Source: Mycolicibacterium litorale
Lineage (GTDB): Bacteria > Actinomycetota > Actinomycetes > Mycobacteriales > Mycobacteriaceae
Assembly: GCF_014218295.1 (NCBI RefSeq)
Contig: NZ_AP023287.1
Coordinates: 4,154,001 to 4,218,000, forward strand
Direction: 5' to 3'
Length of the DNA: 64,000 bases
Under the pieces are notes generated by a model. It did no database searches and had not been told where the DNA came from. It saw nothing but the letters and a program-made list of their open reading frames with translations. This document shows, in pieces, positions 9,238 through 18,112 of this stretch; positions within the stretch are counted from its first letter, which is position 1, and every line of letters begins with the position of its first letter. A program made the translations under genes and the position numbers.

Positions 9238-9439
9238 TGTCGGGGCTCGGCGACCGCACGCCGCCGGGACACGCGCATCGGGGGTCAGTTCACCGCCCAA
9301 ACGAACAAACGGGCGGAAAAGTGCGAGTCGTGGTCGGCGAAACGTCGATCTCGACGCAGAAGTGGTGCCGCAGTGGAGCCCACCATCCGCGTGGTCGTGC
9401 GGGTTCGACGTCCGGAATGGCACTTCGTCGTCACCGGAA

Positions 9440-9835
9440 CCCGGGTCGACGGCACTGTGCAGTGTGGCGGCCAGCAGTGCCAGCGTGTCGGCCGAGGCCG
9501 AACCCTCCGCCGCGGTCATCAGGCACAGACTGGTCCGCCGAGCGCGCCACGGTGAGGTCGTACCGGGTCACCGTCACCGGGCCGACCAGCGGGTGGCGCA
9601 GTTGGTAGGAGTCGGCCTCACACGGTTTGACCCGGTGGCCACGCCACAGGGACACGAATTACCAACTCTTCATCGACAATTCGCCGATGAGCCCGGCCAG
9701 CAGCGGGTCGTCGGGATGGCGGCCGGCGACGTGGCGGAGGTTGCCGACGACGGCGCGCGCCTTGCGGTGCCAGTCGACGCACAACTCACAGGTATGGCCG
9801 TCGAGGAACAGCATCCTGGCGAGGTTGGCACGCTC
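9440..9835 (-). pseudogene. Decayed MmyB-type XRE transcriptional regulator (C-terminal ligand-binding part)
   Basis: The minus strand reads NLARMLFLDGHTCELCVDWH (from 9826), then AVVGNLRHVAGRHPDDP, GELSMKS, the in-frame stop TAA at 9661-9659, then FVSLWRGHRVKPCEADSY, RHPLVGPVTVTRYDLTVARS. After a -1 frameshift near 9540 it continues with LCLMTAAEGSASADTLALLA. Joined, these are the C-terminal MmyB-like domain of an XRE regulator. The helix-turn-helix half is missing upstream of ~9830. So there are at least three lesions: one nonsense codon, one single-base deletion and loss of the 5' half. The last frame runs without a stop into mgtC. Confidence 0.8.
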
Positions 9836-10110
9836 GCCGACGACGTCATCGGCCGCACCACATCGATCGACGAATTCGCGACGTTCCTGCGTTCGGCGCA
9901 CGCCCTCGTCGTCGACGCGGCGCACAACGAGAAGGTGGAAGTGGCGATGGCCCCGCTGCAGGGGGCTGTCCCGCCGTTTCTGGTTCGGCAACCTCAGCGA
10001 TCCGCACCGCGAGCTGATCTCCGCCACACGATTCGCGATTCGGCCCCCTCGAGGCGGGTCGGCCACGGCAAGATACGCAGGGATCCCGCCCCGGACAGGA
10101 GTCGCCTCAT
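9836..10110. other. Unassigned interval before the SDR pair
   Basis: About 275 nt between the broken regulator and the first SDR gene. The plus strand has stretches with coding-like composition in two different frames (VVDAAHNEKVEVAMAPLQGA and RFWFGNLSDPHRELI) but no intact gene or recognised family. This may be the remains of another gene joined to the regulator by a deletion. The promoter for the SDR pair must lie here. Confidence 0.35.
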
Positions 10111-10875
10111 ATGACCACCCACCGCACCGCCGTCGTCGTCGGCGCCGCCTCGGGCATCGGCTGGGCCAGCGCCCAGGCGCTGGCCGAAGACGGCTACCGC
10201 GTCGTCCTGGCCGACCGCAACGCCGACGGCGTCCGTGACCGCGCCGCCACCCTCGGTGAGCCCCACCGCTCGGCGTCCGCCGACGTCACCGACGAGGACT
10301 CGGTGCAGCGCCTGTTCGACGAGACCGGCCCGTGCGATGCGGTCGTCAACTGCGCCGGGTTCAGCAATGTCGGCCTCATCGTCGACATGCCGGTCGAGCA
10401 GTTCCGCGAGGTCATCGACGTCTGCCTGACCGGCGGCTTCGTCGTCGCCAAACACGCCGGGCGGGTGCTGCGCGAAGGCGGTGCGCTGGTGCAGATCTCG
10501 TCGCTCAACGGTCGCCAGCCGGCGTCCGGGATGAGCGCCTACTGCGCGGCCAAGGCCGGCCTGTCGATGCTCACCCAGGTGGCGGCACTCGAGATGGCAC
10601 CGCGCGGCATCCGGGTCAACGCCGTCGCGCCCGGCTTCGTGCACACCCCGTTGACCGATCCGGCCGCCAGCGTGCCCGGCGTGGTCGAGGAGTACCTGGA
10701 GAACACCCCGCTGGGCAGGGCCGGCCGGCCCGAGGACGTCGCCGCAGCGGTGGCCTTCCTCTGCTCGCCCGCCGCGTCGTGGATGACCGGTGAGGTACTC
10801 GACCTCAACGGCGGCGCCCATCTCAAGCGGTATCCCGACATCCTGCACCACGTCATGAAATTGGCGGAGGCATAG
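10111..10875 (+). CDS. SDR family NAD(P)-dependent oxidoreductase
   Basis: A classical short-chain dehydrogenase of 254 aa. The cofactor motif GAASGIG is at residues ~11-17, NCAG takes the place of NNAG, the catalytic Ser is in QISSLNG and the catalytic YxxxK is YCAAK near residue 148. The C-terminus (MTGEVLDLNGGAHLKRYPD) carries the usual family ending with a short extension. The substrate cannot be read from the sequence; steroid or lipid alcohols are plausible given the neighbours. The next SDR starts on the last base of its stop codon, so the two form an operon. Confidence 0.85.
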   Translation: MTTHRTAVVVGAASGIGWASAQALAEDGYRVVLADRNADGVRDRAATLGEPHRSASADVTDEDSVQRLFDETGPCDAVVNCAGFSNVGLIVDMPVEQFREVIDVCLTGGFVVAKHAGRVLREGGALVQISSLNGRQPASGMSAYCAAKAGLSMLTQVAALEMAPRGIRVNAVAPGFVHTPLTDPAASVPGVVEEYLENTPLGRAGRPEDVAAAVAFLCSPAASWMTGEVLDLNGGAHLKRYPDILHHVMKLAEA

Positions 10876-11699
10876 TGGATTTCGCGGGCAAGCAGGCGAT
10901 CGTCACCGGCGCCGGCTCGGGGATCGGCGCGGCGCTGTGCCGGGCGCTCGCCGCCGCGGGCGCCGACGTGGTGTGCACCGACATCGACGCGGGTGCCGCC
11001 GAAGCGACCGCGCGCGGACTCGGCGCGCGATGGGCCCACCTCGACGTCACCGACGCCGCCGCCGTGCAGCGCACCGTCGACGACGTGGTGGCACGCGCGG
11101 GCCGGCTGGACCTGATGGTCAACAACGCCGGCATCTCGTGGGGCGGGGACACCGAACTGCTGACGCTGGACCAGTGGAACGCGATCATCGACATCAACAT
11201 CCGCGGCGTCGTCCACGGTGTCGCCGCGGCGTACCCGCAGATGATCCGCCAGGGATCCGGCCACATCGTCAACACCGCGTCGATGGCGGGTCTGACCGCC
11301 GCCGGGCTGATCACCAGCTACGTGATGACCAAACACGCCGTCGTCGGCCTGTCGCTGGCACTGCGCTCGGAGGCCGTCGCGCACGGCGTGGGTGTGCTCG
11401 CGGTCTGCCCCGCCGCGGTGGAGACCCCGATCCTCGACAAGGGCGCAATCGGCGGGTTCGTCGGCCGCGACTACTACCTGCAGGGTCAGCGGATCAAGGC
11501 GCCGTACGACGCCGACCGGCTGGCCCGCGACACCCTGCGCGCCGTCGGCCGCAACAAGGCCATCCTCGTCAAACCCCGACAGGCCCACGCCGCATGGCTT
11601 TTCGCCCGCCTGGCCCCCGGGCTCATGCAGCGCATGGCCGCGCGGTTCGTCGCCGAACAGCGCGCCGGTCACCGGACATCCGAGGTGGACGCGGGATAG
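10875..11699 (+). CDS. SDR family oxidoreductase, second of a pair
   Basis: A 274-aa short-chain dehydrogenase with TGAGSGIG near residue 11, NNAG near 89, catalytic Ser in NTASMAG and catalytic YxxxK as YVMTK near 155. The C-terminal ~45 residues (KPRQAHAAWLFARLAPGLMQ) form an amphipathic extension seen in membrane-associated SDRs acting on lipid substrates. The GTG start overlaps the TAG of the previous gene by one base, indicating translational coupling. The two SDRs differ clearly in sequence, so this is not a recent duplication. Confidence 0.83.
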   Translation: MDFAGKQAIVTGAGSGIGAALCRALAAAGADVVCTDIDAGAAEATARGLGARWAHLDVTDAAAVQRTVDDVVARAGRLDLMVNNAGISWGGDTELLTLDQWNAIIDINIRGVVHGVAAAYPQMIRQGSGHIVNTASMAGLTAAGLITSYVMTKHAVVGLSLALRSEAVAHGVGVLAVCPAAVETPILDKGAIGGFVGRDYYLQGQRIKAPYDADRLARDTLRAVGRNKAILVKPRQAHAAWLFARLAPGLMQRMAARFVAEQRAGHRTSEVDAG

Positions 11700-11726
11700 G
11701 GTGCGGTGTCGACCGGAGGTGCCGGA

Positions 11727-11747
11727 ATGAGCCACATCCATGAATGA
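11727..11747 (+). other. Possible six-codon upstream ORF coupled to perM
   Basis: The best Shine-Dalgarno sequence here (GGAGGT) is placed for the ATG at 11727, which encodes only MSHIHE before TGA. The perM ATG at 11740 lies inside this mini-ORF in another frame. Ribosomes loaded at the mini-ORF could re-initiate on perM. This is inference from spacing alone. Confidence 0.35.
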
Positions 11748-12918
11748 CACCCTCACTCCCATTCAGAAGCGCGCACTGGGGATCTTCACCGTGGTGGCCC
11801 TGCTATTCGGGGCCTACTTCCTGCGCGGGTTCTTCGTCCTGATCGTGGTGGCCGCCGTCGCGGCCTACCTGTTCGGACCGCTCTACGATCGCCTGCAGCG
11901 CCGGTTCGGCACCGGTATCGCGGCCACCCTGACGCTGCTCGCGGCGATCCTCATGGTGATCATCCCAGTCGCCCTCGTCGTCCTGCTGGCGATCGTCGAG
12001 ATCACCCAGATGGTCAACACCGTCAGCCAGTGGATGGCCACCACCGACGTCAGCACCCTGGGTGACCGAGCGCTGCAGGCGGTCAACGACCTGGCGGCGA
12101 AAGTGCCCTATCTGGACATCCACATCACCCCCGACACCCTGCGCAACGGCGTCGTCACCGTGTCGCAGCGCGTCGGCGAATGGCTGCTGGCGGTGCTGCA
12201 GGGGGCGGTCGGCGGCGTCGTCGGCGCGCTGGCGGCGACGATCATCTTCCTGTACGTCTTCATCTCCCTGCTCACCAAGCGGGAGCGGGTCCGCACGCTG
12301 CTGCGCCAGCTCAACCCGCTGGGCGACGAGATCACCGATCTGTACCTGGAGAAGACGGGGGCGATGGTGCGCGGCACCGTCATGGGCCAGTTCGTGATCG
12401 CGGTCTGCCAGGGGGTGGCCGGCGCGATCTCGATCTACATCGCCGGCTTCCACGAGGGCGTCTTCTTCTTCGCCATCATCCTGAGCGCGCTGTCGGTGAT
12501 CCCGCTCGGCAGCGGGGTGGTCACCATCCCGTTCGGCATCGGCATGGCCCTGTTCGGCAACGTGGTCGGCGGGGTCTTCGTCGTGCTGTTCCACCTGATC
12601 GCCGTCACCAACATCGACAACTTCCTGCGGCCGATCCTGGTGCCGAGGGCCGCGCGGCTCGATTCGGCCCTGATGCTGCTCGCCGTCTTCTCGGGTATCG
12701 CGATGTTCGGGTTCTGGGGCATCGTCATCGGCCCGGTGCTGATGATCATCATCGTCACCACGATCAGCGTGTACCTCGCGGTCTACAAGGGCGTCCCGCT
12801 GGACGCACCGGAGGACGACGAGCCGCGCACACGCGCCGGACCGCGGTGGTGGCGGTGGCTGCGCCACCGGTTCGGCCGACGCGAGCCGGCCGCTAAGCGG
12901 CAGCCAGCCGCTCCCTGA
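11740..12918 (+). CDS. perM: AI-2E family transporter, PerM type
   Basis: A polytopic membrane protein of the AI-2E exporter family, equivalent in position to Rv1101c (PerM), which has been linked to cell division and persistence. Hydrophobic segments near the N-terminus (LGIFTVVALLFGAYF, LIVVAAVAAYLF) and five more between residues ~150 and 345 give 7-8 helices. The PLGSGVVTIPFGIGMALFG segment is the conserved C-terminal family region. The last ~45 residues are charged and cytoplasmic. The true 5' limit is set by an in-frame stop at 11728-11730. Its 3' end overlaps the convergent dienelactone hydrolase gene by 26 nt. Confidence 0.87.
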   Translation: MNDTLTPIQKRALGIFTVVALLFGAYFLRGFFVLIVVAAVAAYLFGPLYDRLQRRFGTGIAATLTLLAAILMVIIPVALVVLLAIVEITQMVNTVSQWMATTDVSTLGDRALQAVNDLAAKVPYLDIHITPDTLRNGVVTVSQRVGEWLLAVLQGAVGGVVGALAATIIFLYVFISLLTKRERVRTLLRQLNPLGDEITDLYLEKTGAMVRGTVMGQFVIAVCQGVAGAISIYIAGFHEGVFFFAIILSALSVIPLGSGVVTIPFGIGMALFGNVVGGVFVVLFHLIAVTNIDNFLRPILVPRAARLDSALMLLAVFSGIAMFGFWGIVIGPVLMIIIVTTISVYLAVYKGVPLDAPEDDEPRTRAGPRWWRWLRHRFGRREPAAKRQPAAP

Positions 12919-13696
12919 GGAATTCGACGACGCGCTTGCGGGCCTCATAGGCGGGGTGGCCGTCGACCTCCCGGATCTGGTCGGTCAGCACCGAATGCGC
13001 CGCCGGCGAGATGCCGTGCGCATTGCCCTTGGCCGAATCGATCTCGATCACCTCGAAGGCGTCGCCGAGGCGTTGTCTGAGCGTGGTGAACCGCTCCCCC
13101 GGCGACAGCCGGTCCTCGCTGAACCGCAGCCCGAGCGCGCACAACCCGTCGGTGGCGGCCCGTTGTTCCACGATGCGCAACTCGCGTTCGGACAGACCCG
13201 GGTCGCGTCTCTGCCTGGGTGTCAGCGGAAGCGGCAGCGACGGCTGGCTGAGCACCGGGGCCAGCACGCTGTCGTCGACGGCGGCGGCCAGGGCGAAGCC
13301 GCCGGTGAAGCACTGCCCGATCACGCCGACTCCCTTGCCCGGGGTGCGCGCGTTGAGGTCGCGGGCCAGTGCCCGCAGATAGTGCGCGACGGGACGGTCG
13401 GCGTTGGTGGCGAACGCCGCGAACTCCTTGGACACGCAACCCTTCAGCAGCACCGGAACCATGCCGGGCCGCATCGCCGACGCTCCCGGCGTACCGAACA
13501 GCGACGGCGCCGCGACCGTGAACCCGTTGTCCACGAGGTGGTTGCCCAGCGCCAGCACGTGCGGGTGCAGGCCGGGCATCTCCGGGATCAGCACCACACC
13601 GGGACCCTCGCCCCTGCCGTACACGTCGTGGGTGTAGCCGGCAGCGGTGAACGGTTCGGCGGTCCACCCACTGAGGTCTGCGGTCGGTGTGGTCAT
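12893..13696 (-). CDS. Dienelactone hydrolase family protein
   Basis: An alpha/beta hydrolase of 267 aa. The nucleophile elbow is GQCFTGG (Cys near residue 128), as in dienelactone hydrolases that use Cys rather than Ser. The oxyanion region [14 protein letters not shown] is at ~35-48. A candidate catalytic His lies in [11 protein letters not shown]. The natural substrate is not evident. The gene is convergent with perM and probably co-transcribed with the DUF4245 gene, whose stop is 16 nt before its ATG. Confidence 0.8.
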   Translation of the reverse strand: MTTPTADLSGWTAEPFTAAGYTHDVYGRGEGPGVVLIPEMPGLHPHVLALGNHLVDNGFTVAAPSLFGTPGASAMRPGMVPVLLKGCVSKEFAAFATNADRPVAHYLRALARDLNARTPGKGVGVIGQCFTGGFALAAAVDDSVLAPVLSQPSLPLPLTPRQRRDPGLSERELRIVEQRAATDGLCALGLRFSEDRLSPGERFTTLRQRLGDAFEVIEIDSAKGNAHGISPAAHSVLTDQIREVDGHPAYEARKRVVEFLRERLAAA

Positions 13697-13712
13697 CGCG
13701 TCCTCCCGGTGG

Positions 13713-14372
13713 CTACCTCGCGGTCAGTGGCTGCTGTTTCTGCGTCGCGGCGGCCAGCGTGCGGAACTCGTCGGCGCTGCCGGCGCCCGTGATCGCGATC
13801 TGCGCGTCGCCGGACAACCGGGTGGTCCACACCGGTTCGACGTCCTCGCCGCCCTGATAGACCACCCAGCTGACGCCGTCCACGTCCTGGGCACCCGACG
13901 GGACGAGACCGGGGGTGATCGACTCGACGAGTTTGTCCTCGTCGGCGTTGCTCTGCGTGAGGCTGACGTACCGGCCGCTCGGCGCCAGATAGCCGGTGCG
14001 CGACACCACCGCACGGGTGGTCTGCCCGGTGCGCGGATCCTCCGCTCCCGCCTCGATCCCCGAGCGGCCGCCGGAATTGGCCCGCCAGCCGTCCGGCAGC
14101 GCGGGCAGCCGGATCGGGATCTTCAGCGCGTCGGCGTCGGCCTGCAGCGCGCGAGCGGCGTCGTAGGACGGCGCCGGGCCCTCGGTCGGCCCGCTGCCCT
14201 GGAACGAACACATGCCGAGCAGTCCCGCCAGCACGATGCAGGCCACCACCAGCGGGGCGATCGACCAGAACATGTCCCGGCCGTCCTGCAGCAGCCGCGG
14301 CTTGGCTTCCCGCGGCGCGGGACCGGTCACGTCCGGTACGGACGGCTCCGGCTGCCTCGGGTCGACGGTCAT
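13713..14372 (-). CDS. DUF4245 membrane-anchored protein (Rv1100-like)
   Basis: A 219-aa protein. After ~37 polar residues there is one membrane helix ([20 protein letters not shown]), then an extracytoplasmic domain with [15 protein letters not shown] and repeated short beta-strand segments. This is the actinobacterial DUF4245 layout, and the neighbours glpX and fum match the Rv1100 position. The ATG at 14372 begins [13 protein letters not shown]. The frame continues far upstream antisense to glpX and fum because of codon composition, which is a shadow. It is divergent from glpX with 54 nt between starts. Confidence 0.82.
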   Translation of the reverse strand: MTVDPRQPEPSVPDVTGPAPREAKPRLLQDGRDMFWSIAPLVVACIVLAGLLGMCSFQGSGPTEGPAPSYDAARALQADADALKIPIRLPALPDGWRANSGGRSGIEAGAEDPRTGQTTRAVVSRTGYLAPSGRYVSLTQSNADEDKLVESITPGLVPSGAQDVDGVSWVVYQGGEDVEPVWTTRLSGDAQIAITGAGSADEFRTLAAATQKQQPLTAR

Positions 14373-14426
14373 GACTGCCAGTATCCCAGCTCCCCGCGGG
14401 TGATCAGCTTCTGGGACAATCTGCGC

Positions 14427-15455
14427 ATGCCAGATCGCCGCAGGGAAGCCCCTGACCGTAACCTCGCCCTCGAGCTCGTCCGTGTCACCGAAGCCGGCGC
14501 CATGGCGGCAGGCCGCTGGGTAGGCCGCGGCGACAAGGAGGGCGGTGACGGCGCGGCCGTCGACGCCATGCGTGAGCTGGTCAATTCGGTGTCCATGCGC
14601 GGCGTCGTGGTGATCGGCGAGGGCGAGAAGGACAACGCGCCGATGCTCTACAACGGCGAAGAGGTCGGCAACGGCGACGGCCCCGACTGCGACTTCGCCG
14701 TCGACCCGATCGACGGCACCACGCTGATGAGCAAGGGGATGCCGAACGCGATCTCGGTCCTCGCGGTCGCCGAGCGCGGCGCGATGTTCGACCCGTCGGC
14801 GGTGTTCTACATGAACAAGATCGCCGTCGGCCCGGACGCCGTCGACGCCATCGACATCACCGCACCGATCGGCGAGAACATCCGCGCCGTCGCCAAGGTC
14901 AAGGGACTGTCGGTCCGCGACGTGACGGTCTGCATCCTCGACCGCCCGCGCCACGAACAGCTCATCGCCGACGTCCGCGACGCCGGCGCCCGCATCCGCC
15001 TGATCTCCGACGGTGACGTGGCGGGCGCGATCTCGGCGTGCCGACCCAACTCGGGCACCGACATGCTGGCCGGCATCGGCGGCACGCCGGAAGGCATCAT
15101 CACCGCCGCCGCCATCCGCTGCATGGGCGGCGCCATCCACGCCCAGCTCGCCCCCAAGGACGACGAGGAACGCCAGAAGGCGATCGACGCCGGCCACGAC
15201 ATCGACCGCGTCCTCAAGACCGAGGATCTGGTGTCGGGCGAGAACGTGTTCTTCTGCGCCACCGGCGTCACCGACGGCGACCTGCTGCAGGGCGTGCGCT
15301 ACACCGGCGGCGGCTGCACCACCCAGTCGATCGTGATGCGGTCGAAGTCGGGCACCGTCCGCATGATCGAGGCGTACCACCGACTGTCCAAACTCAACGA
15401 GTACTCCGCTGTCGACTTCACCGGTGACAGCAACGCCGCCTATCCCCTGCCGTAA
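14427..15455 (+). CDS. glpX: Class II fructose-1,6-bisphosphatase
   Basis: Gluconeogenic hydrolysis of fructose-1,6-bisphosphate to fructose-6-phosphate; in M. tuberculosis the equivalent enzyme is essential for growth on lipids. Visible signatures are [30 protein letters not shown], the metal-binding DPIDGTT and GIGGTPEGI. The ATG at 14427 gives 342 aa with the N-terminus [20 protein letters not shown], as in other mycobacteria. The open frame upstream is a shadow of the opposite-strand DUF4245 gene. fum follows 18 nt downstream, so the two central-carbon genes form an operon. Confidence 0.95.
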   Translation: MPDRRREAPDRNLALELVRVTEAGAMAAGRWVGRGDKEGGDGAAVDAMRELVNSVSMRGVVVIGEGEKDNAPMLYNGEEVGNGDGPDCDFAVDPIDGTTLMSKGMPNAISVLAVAERGAMFDPSAVFYMNKIAVGPDAVDAIDITAPIGENIRAVAKVKGLSVRDVTVCILDRPRHEQLIADVRDAGARIRLISDGDVAGAISACRPNSGTDMLAGIGGTPEGIITAAAIRCMGGAIHAQLAPKDDEERQKAIDAGHDIDRVLKTEDLVSGENVFFCATGVTDGDLLQGVRYTGGGCTTQSIVMRSKSGTVRMIEAYHRLSKLNEYSAVDFTGDSNAAYPLP

Positions 15456-15473
15456 CCGATCAGAAGGGCATCC

Positions 15474-16895
15474 ATGACCGCCGACAGCGCTGTCGACCAG
15501 AACACCGAGTACCGCATCGAGCACGACACCATGGGCGAGGTCCGGGTGCCCAAGGATGCGCTGTGGCGCGCGCAGACACAGCGCGCCGTGGAGAACTTCC
15601 CGATCTCCGGCCGCGGCCTGGAGCGCACCCAGATCCGGGCGCTGGGTCTGCTCAAAGGTGCCTGCGCACAGGTGAACAAGGACCTCGGGCTGCTGGCTCC
15701 GGAGAAGGCGGACGCGATCATCGCCGCGGCCGCCGAGATCGCCGACGGACAGCACGACGACCAGTTCCCGATCGACGTCTTCCAGACCGGCTCGGGAACC
15801 AGCTCGAACATGAACACCAACGAGGTGATCGCGAGCATCGCCGCGCGAGGCGGGGTGACCGTGCACCCCAACGACGACGTGAACATGTCGCAGAGTTCCA
15901 ACGACACGTTCCCGACCGCCACCCACATCGCGGCCACCGAAGCTGCAGTGCGCCACCTGATCCCGGCCCTCGAGGTGCTGCACGAGTCGCTGGCCGGCAA
16001 GGCCAGGCAGTGGCGCACCGTGGTGAAGTCCGGCCGCACGCACCTGATGGACGCGGTGCCGGTGACCCTGGGCCAGGAGTTCGGCGGCTACGCCCGCCAG
16101 ATCGAGGCCGGCATAGAAAGAGTGCGCGGGTGTCTTCCCCGGCTGGGGGAACTGGCCATCGGCGGTACCGCCGTCGGCACCGGGCTCAACGCGCCGGAGG
16201 GCTTCGGGGCGAAGGTCGTCGAGGTGCTCGTCGACCAGACGGGTATCGCCGAATTGCGTACGGCTGTCGACTCTTTCGAGGCGCAGGCCGCCCGTGACGG
16301 ATTGGTCGAGGCCTCGGGTGCGCTGCGCACGATCGCGGTGTCGCTGACCAAGATCGCCAACGACATCCGGTGGATGGGGTCGGGCCCGCTGACCGGCCTG
16401 GGCGAGATCCAGCTGCCGGATCTGCAGCCGGGCAGCTCGATCATGCCGGGCAAGGTGAACCCGGTGATCCCCGAGGCGGTGACCCAGGTGGCCTGCCAGG
16501 TGATCGGCAACGATGCGGCCATCGCTTTCGGCGGCGCGTCGGGCGCCTTCGAGCTCAACGTGTACATCCCGATGATGGCGCGCAACCTGCTCGAATCGTT
16601 CAAACTGCTGACCAACTCGTCGCGGCTGTTCGCCGAGCGCTGCGTCGACGGTCTGGTGGCCAACGAGGACCGCCTGCGGGAGCTGGCCGAGTCGTCACCG
16701 TCGATCGTGACGCCGCTGAACTCGGCGATCGGCTACGAGGAGGCCGCCAAGGTCGCCAAGCAGGCATTGGCCGAGAAGAAGACCATCCGGCAGACGGTCA
16801 TCGACCGCGGCCTGATCGGCGAGAAGCTCTCCGAAGAGGAACTCGACCGGCGCCTCGACGTGCTCGCGATGGCCCGGGTCAAGGACGGCGACTAG
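15474..16895 (+). CDS. fum: Fumarate hydratase class II
   Basis: TCA-cycle interconversion of fumarate and malate by the iron-free, tetrameric class II enzyme. The superfamily signature [12 protein letters not shown] is at residues ~322-333. The catalytic His region ([12 protein letters not shown]) and [13 protein letters not shown] are present. The length of 473 aa is normal. AGAAGGGC before the ATG is a good ribosome site. It forms an operon with glpX and ends two bases before a 49-nt palindrome that overlaps the stop codon of the convergent epimerase gene. Confidence 0.96.
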   Translation: MTADSAVDQNTEYRIEHDTMGEVRVPKDALWRAQTQRAVENFPISGRGLERTQIRALGLLKGACAQVNKDLGLLAPEKADAIIAAAAEIADGQHDDQFPIDVFQTGSGTSSNMNTNEVIASIAARGGVTVHPNDDVNMSQSSNDTFPTATHIAATEAAVRHLIPALEVLHESLAGKARQWRTVVKSGRTHLMDAVPVTLGQEFGGYARQIEAGIERVRGCLPRLGELAIGGTAVGTGLNAPEGFGAKVVEVLVDQTGIAELRTAVDSFEAQAARDGLVEASGALRTIAVSLTKIANDIRWMGSGPLTGLGEIQLPDLQPGSSIMPGKVNPVIPEAVTQVACQVIGNDAAIAFGGASGAFELNVYIPMMARNLLESFKLLTNSSRLFAERCVDGLVANEDRLRELAESSPSIVTPLNSAIGYEEAAKVAKQALAEKKTIRQTVIDRGLIGEKLSEEELDRRLDVLAMARVKDGD

Positions 16896-16896
16896 C

Positions 16897-16945
16897 GATT
16901 TCGGTGTCGTTGGTTGCGCTCAGCGCGACCAACGACACCGAAATC
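16897..16945. repeat. 49-nt palindrome, family A copy 1 (between fum and epimerase)
   Basis: Two 23-nt arms (16897-16919 and 16923-16945) around the loop TCA. The left arm begins GATTTCGGTGTCGTTGGT. One G-U pair is present and all other positions pair. Two further copies occur at 26091 and 36495. It lies between convergent genes and its right arm overlaps the stop codon of the minus-strand gene, so it could act as a bidirectional terminator. Confidence 0.85.
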
Positions 16946-18020
16946 ACGGGACTTTGCGGTCGGTGATCGGGCCGGCCCGCAGGTCGCGCAGCACACTGGT
17001 CAGCGGACCGCGGTAGGCCAGCACCGGGCTCTCGGTGTCGGCGCAGTTCTTGAACCCCTCACCCATGTCGGCCAGGGCCTCGGTGGACGAGCGCGCCGGC
17101 GACCAGCCGAGCTCCGTCTGGGCGCGGGCGGTGTCGAGCAGCGGCACGGTGAACGCCATGTCCAGCCAGCCTTCGTCGATCGGCTGCAACCGAGCCCGCC
17201 ACGACAGCGCGACCGCGGGCCGCAGCACGCTCGACGGCACGTGCACCGGACGGGCGCCGAGCGCGTCGGCCAGATCGTCGCGGCGCACAGGCGGTTCGGC
17301 CATCAGGTTGAACGCTCCGGCGGCGCGGCGCTCGACGGTCCTGGCGATCGCATCGGCCACGTCGTCGGCGTGGATGATCGGCACGACCAGTCTGCGGTCC
17401 AGCGGCAGCACCGGCAGGAACCGCAGCCAGCGCGGTTCGATGAAGGCGGGCAGGGTGTAGCGGCGCAACCCGCCGGCGGCGCTGCGTTGCATGATGAAGC
17501 CCGGCCGCATCCGGGCGATCGTCACACCGTCGGTGTGGCTGCGCTCGTAGTCGTCGAGCAATGCCTCGGCGGCGGACTTCGCGCGGCTGTACGCCGACGT
17601 CGGGATGCCCGCCGTCGACCACGTCTCGTCGACGTACTGCCCGTAGCGGCCCGCCGCGTAGGTGCCCACCGACGACATGTGCACCAGCTGGCCCACACCC
17701 GCCACATCCGCCGCCCGCAGCACCGCGCGGGTGCCCCCGACGCCGACGGCGTCCAGGTACTGCACGTTGCGGGTCGGCTGGAAACCCCAGGCCAGGTGGA
17801 TGACGCAGTCGGCATTGCTCATGACCGACTGCAGACGGGTGGTGGCGTCGTGGGCGGCGAGATCGAGTTGGCGCCACTGCGCGGAGCGGTAGATGCCCGT
17901 GTCGGGCGGCTGCCTGCGCGTCACCCCGGTGACGGTGTAACCGCCCGCGTCGGCGAGCCGGTGTAACAGCGCCGTTCCGACGTTGCCGCTGGCTCCGGTG
18001 ATGACGACGCGTGTGGACAT
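16944..18020 (-). CDS. NAD-dependent epimerase/dehydratase family protein
   Basis: An extended SDR of 358 aa with the cofactor motif TGASGNVGTA at residues ~8-17. A catalytic YxxxK is present as YSRAK near residue 142, following MSSVGTYAAG. The C-terminal half (FNLMAEPPVRRDDLADALG, LGWSPARSSTEALADM) follows nucleoside-sugar epimerases and hydroxysteroid dehydrogenases. The substrate is unknown. It is divergent from an Acg-type nitroreductase gene. The shared 92-nt interval has a DosR-box-like palindrome, so it may belong to the dormancy regulon. Confidence 0.8.
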   Translation of the reverse strand: MSTRVVITGASGNVGTALLHRLADAGGYTVTGVTRRQPPDTGIYRSAQWRQLDLAAHDATTRLQSVMSNADCVIHLAWGFQPTRNVQYLDAVGVGGTRAVLRAADVAGVGQLVHMSSVGTYAAGRYGQYVDETWSTAGIPTSAYSRAKSAAEALLDDYERSHTDGVTIARMRPGFIMQRSAAGGLRRYTLPAFIEPRWLRFLPVLPLDRRLVVPIIHADDVADAIARTVERRAAGAFNLMAEPPVRRDDLADALGARPVHVPSSVLRPAVALSWRARLQPIDEGWLDMAFTVPLLDTARAQTELGWSPARSSTEALADMGEGFKNCADTESPVLAYRGPLTSVLRDLRAGPITDRKVP

Positions 18021-18063
18021 ACCGGGTCAGTACCCGGGCCGGGTGCGTTGAATCACGCGCCCC

Positions 18064-18077
18064 GGGCCTTTGTGCCC
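18064..18077. promoter_or_regulatory. Weak DosR-box-like palindrome
   Basis: GGGCCTTTGTGCCC resembles the DevR/DosR core GGGACTwwnGTCCC, but with substitutions in both half-sites. It lies 36 nt before the nitroreductase GTG and 43 nt before the divergent epimerase ATG. Function is suggested mainly by its place in the DevR island. Confidence 0.45.
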
Positions 18078-18112
18078 TATACCGGACGCGCGCGAAGGGC
18101 CATCCTGGAACA

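Noticed and set aside
9238..9440. Magnesium riboswitch upstream of mgtC
   Set aside because: No M-box-like structure was seen; the interval is explained by the decayed regulator gene.
14373..16043. Very long open frame antisense to glpX and fum, joined to the DUF4245 gene
   Set aside because: It has no recognisable protein family and follows third-position GC bias of the opposite-strand genes. Only the 13713-14372 part is real.
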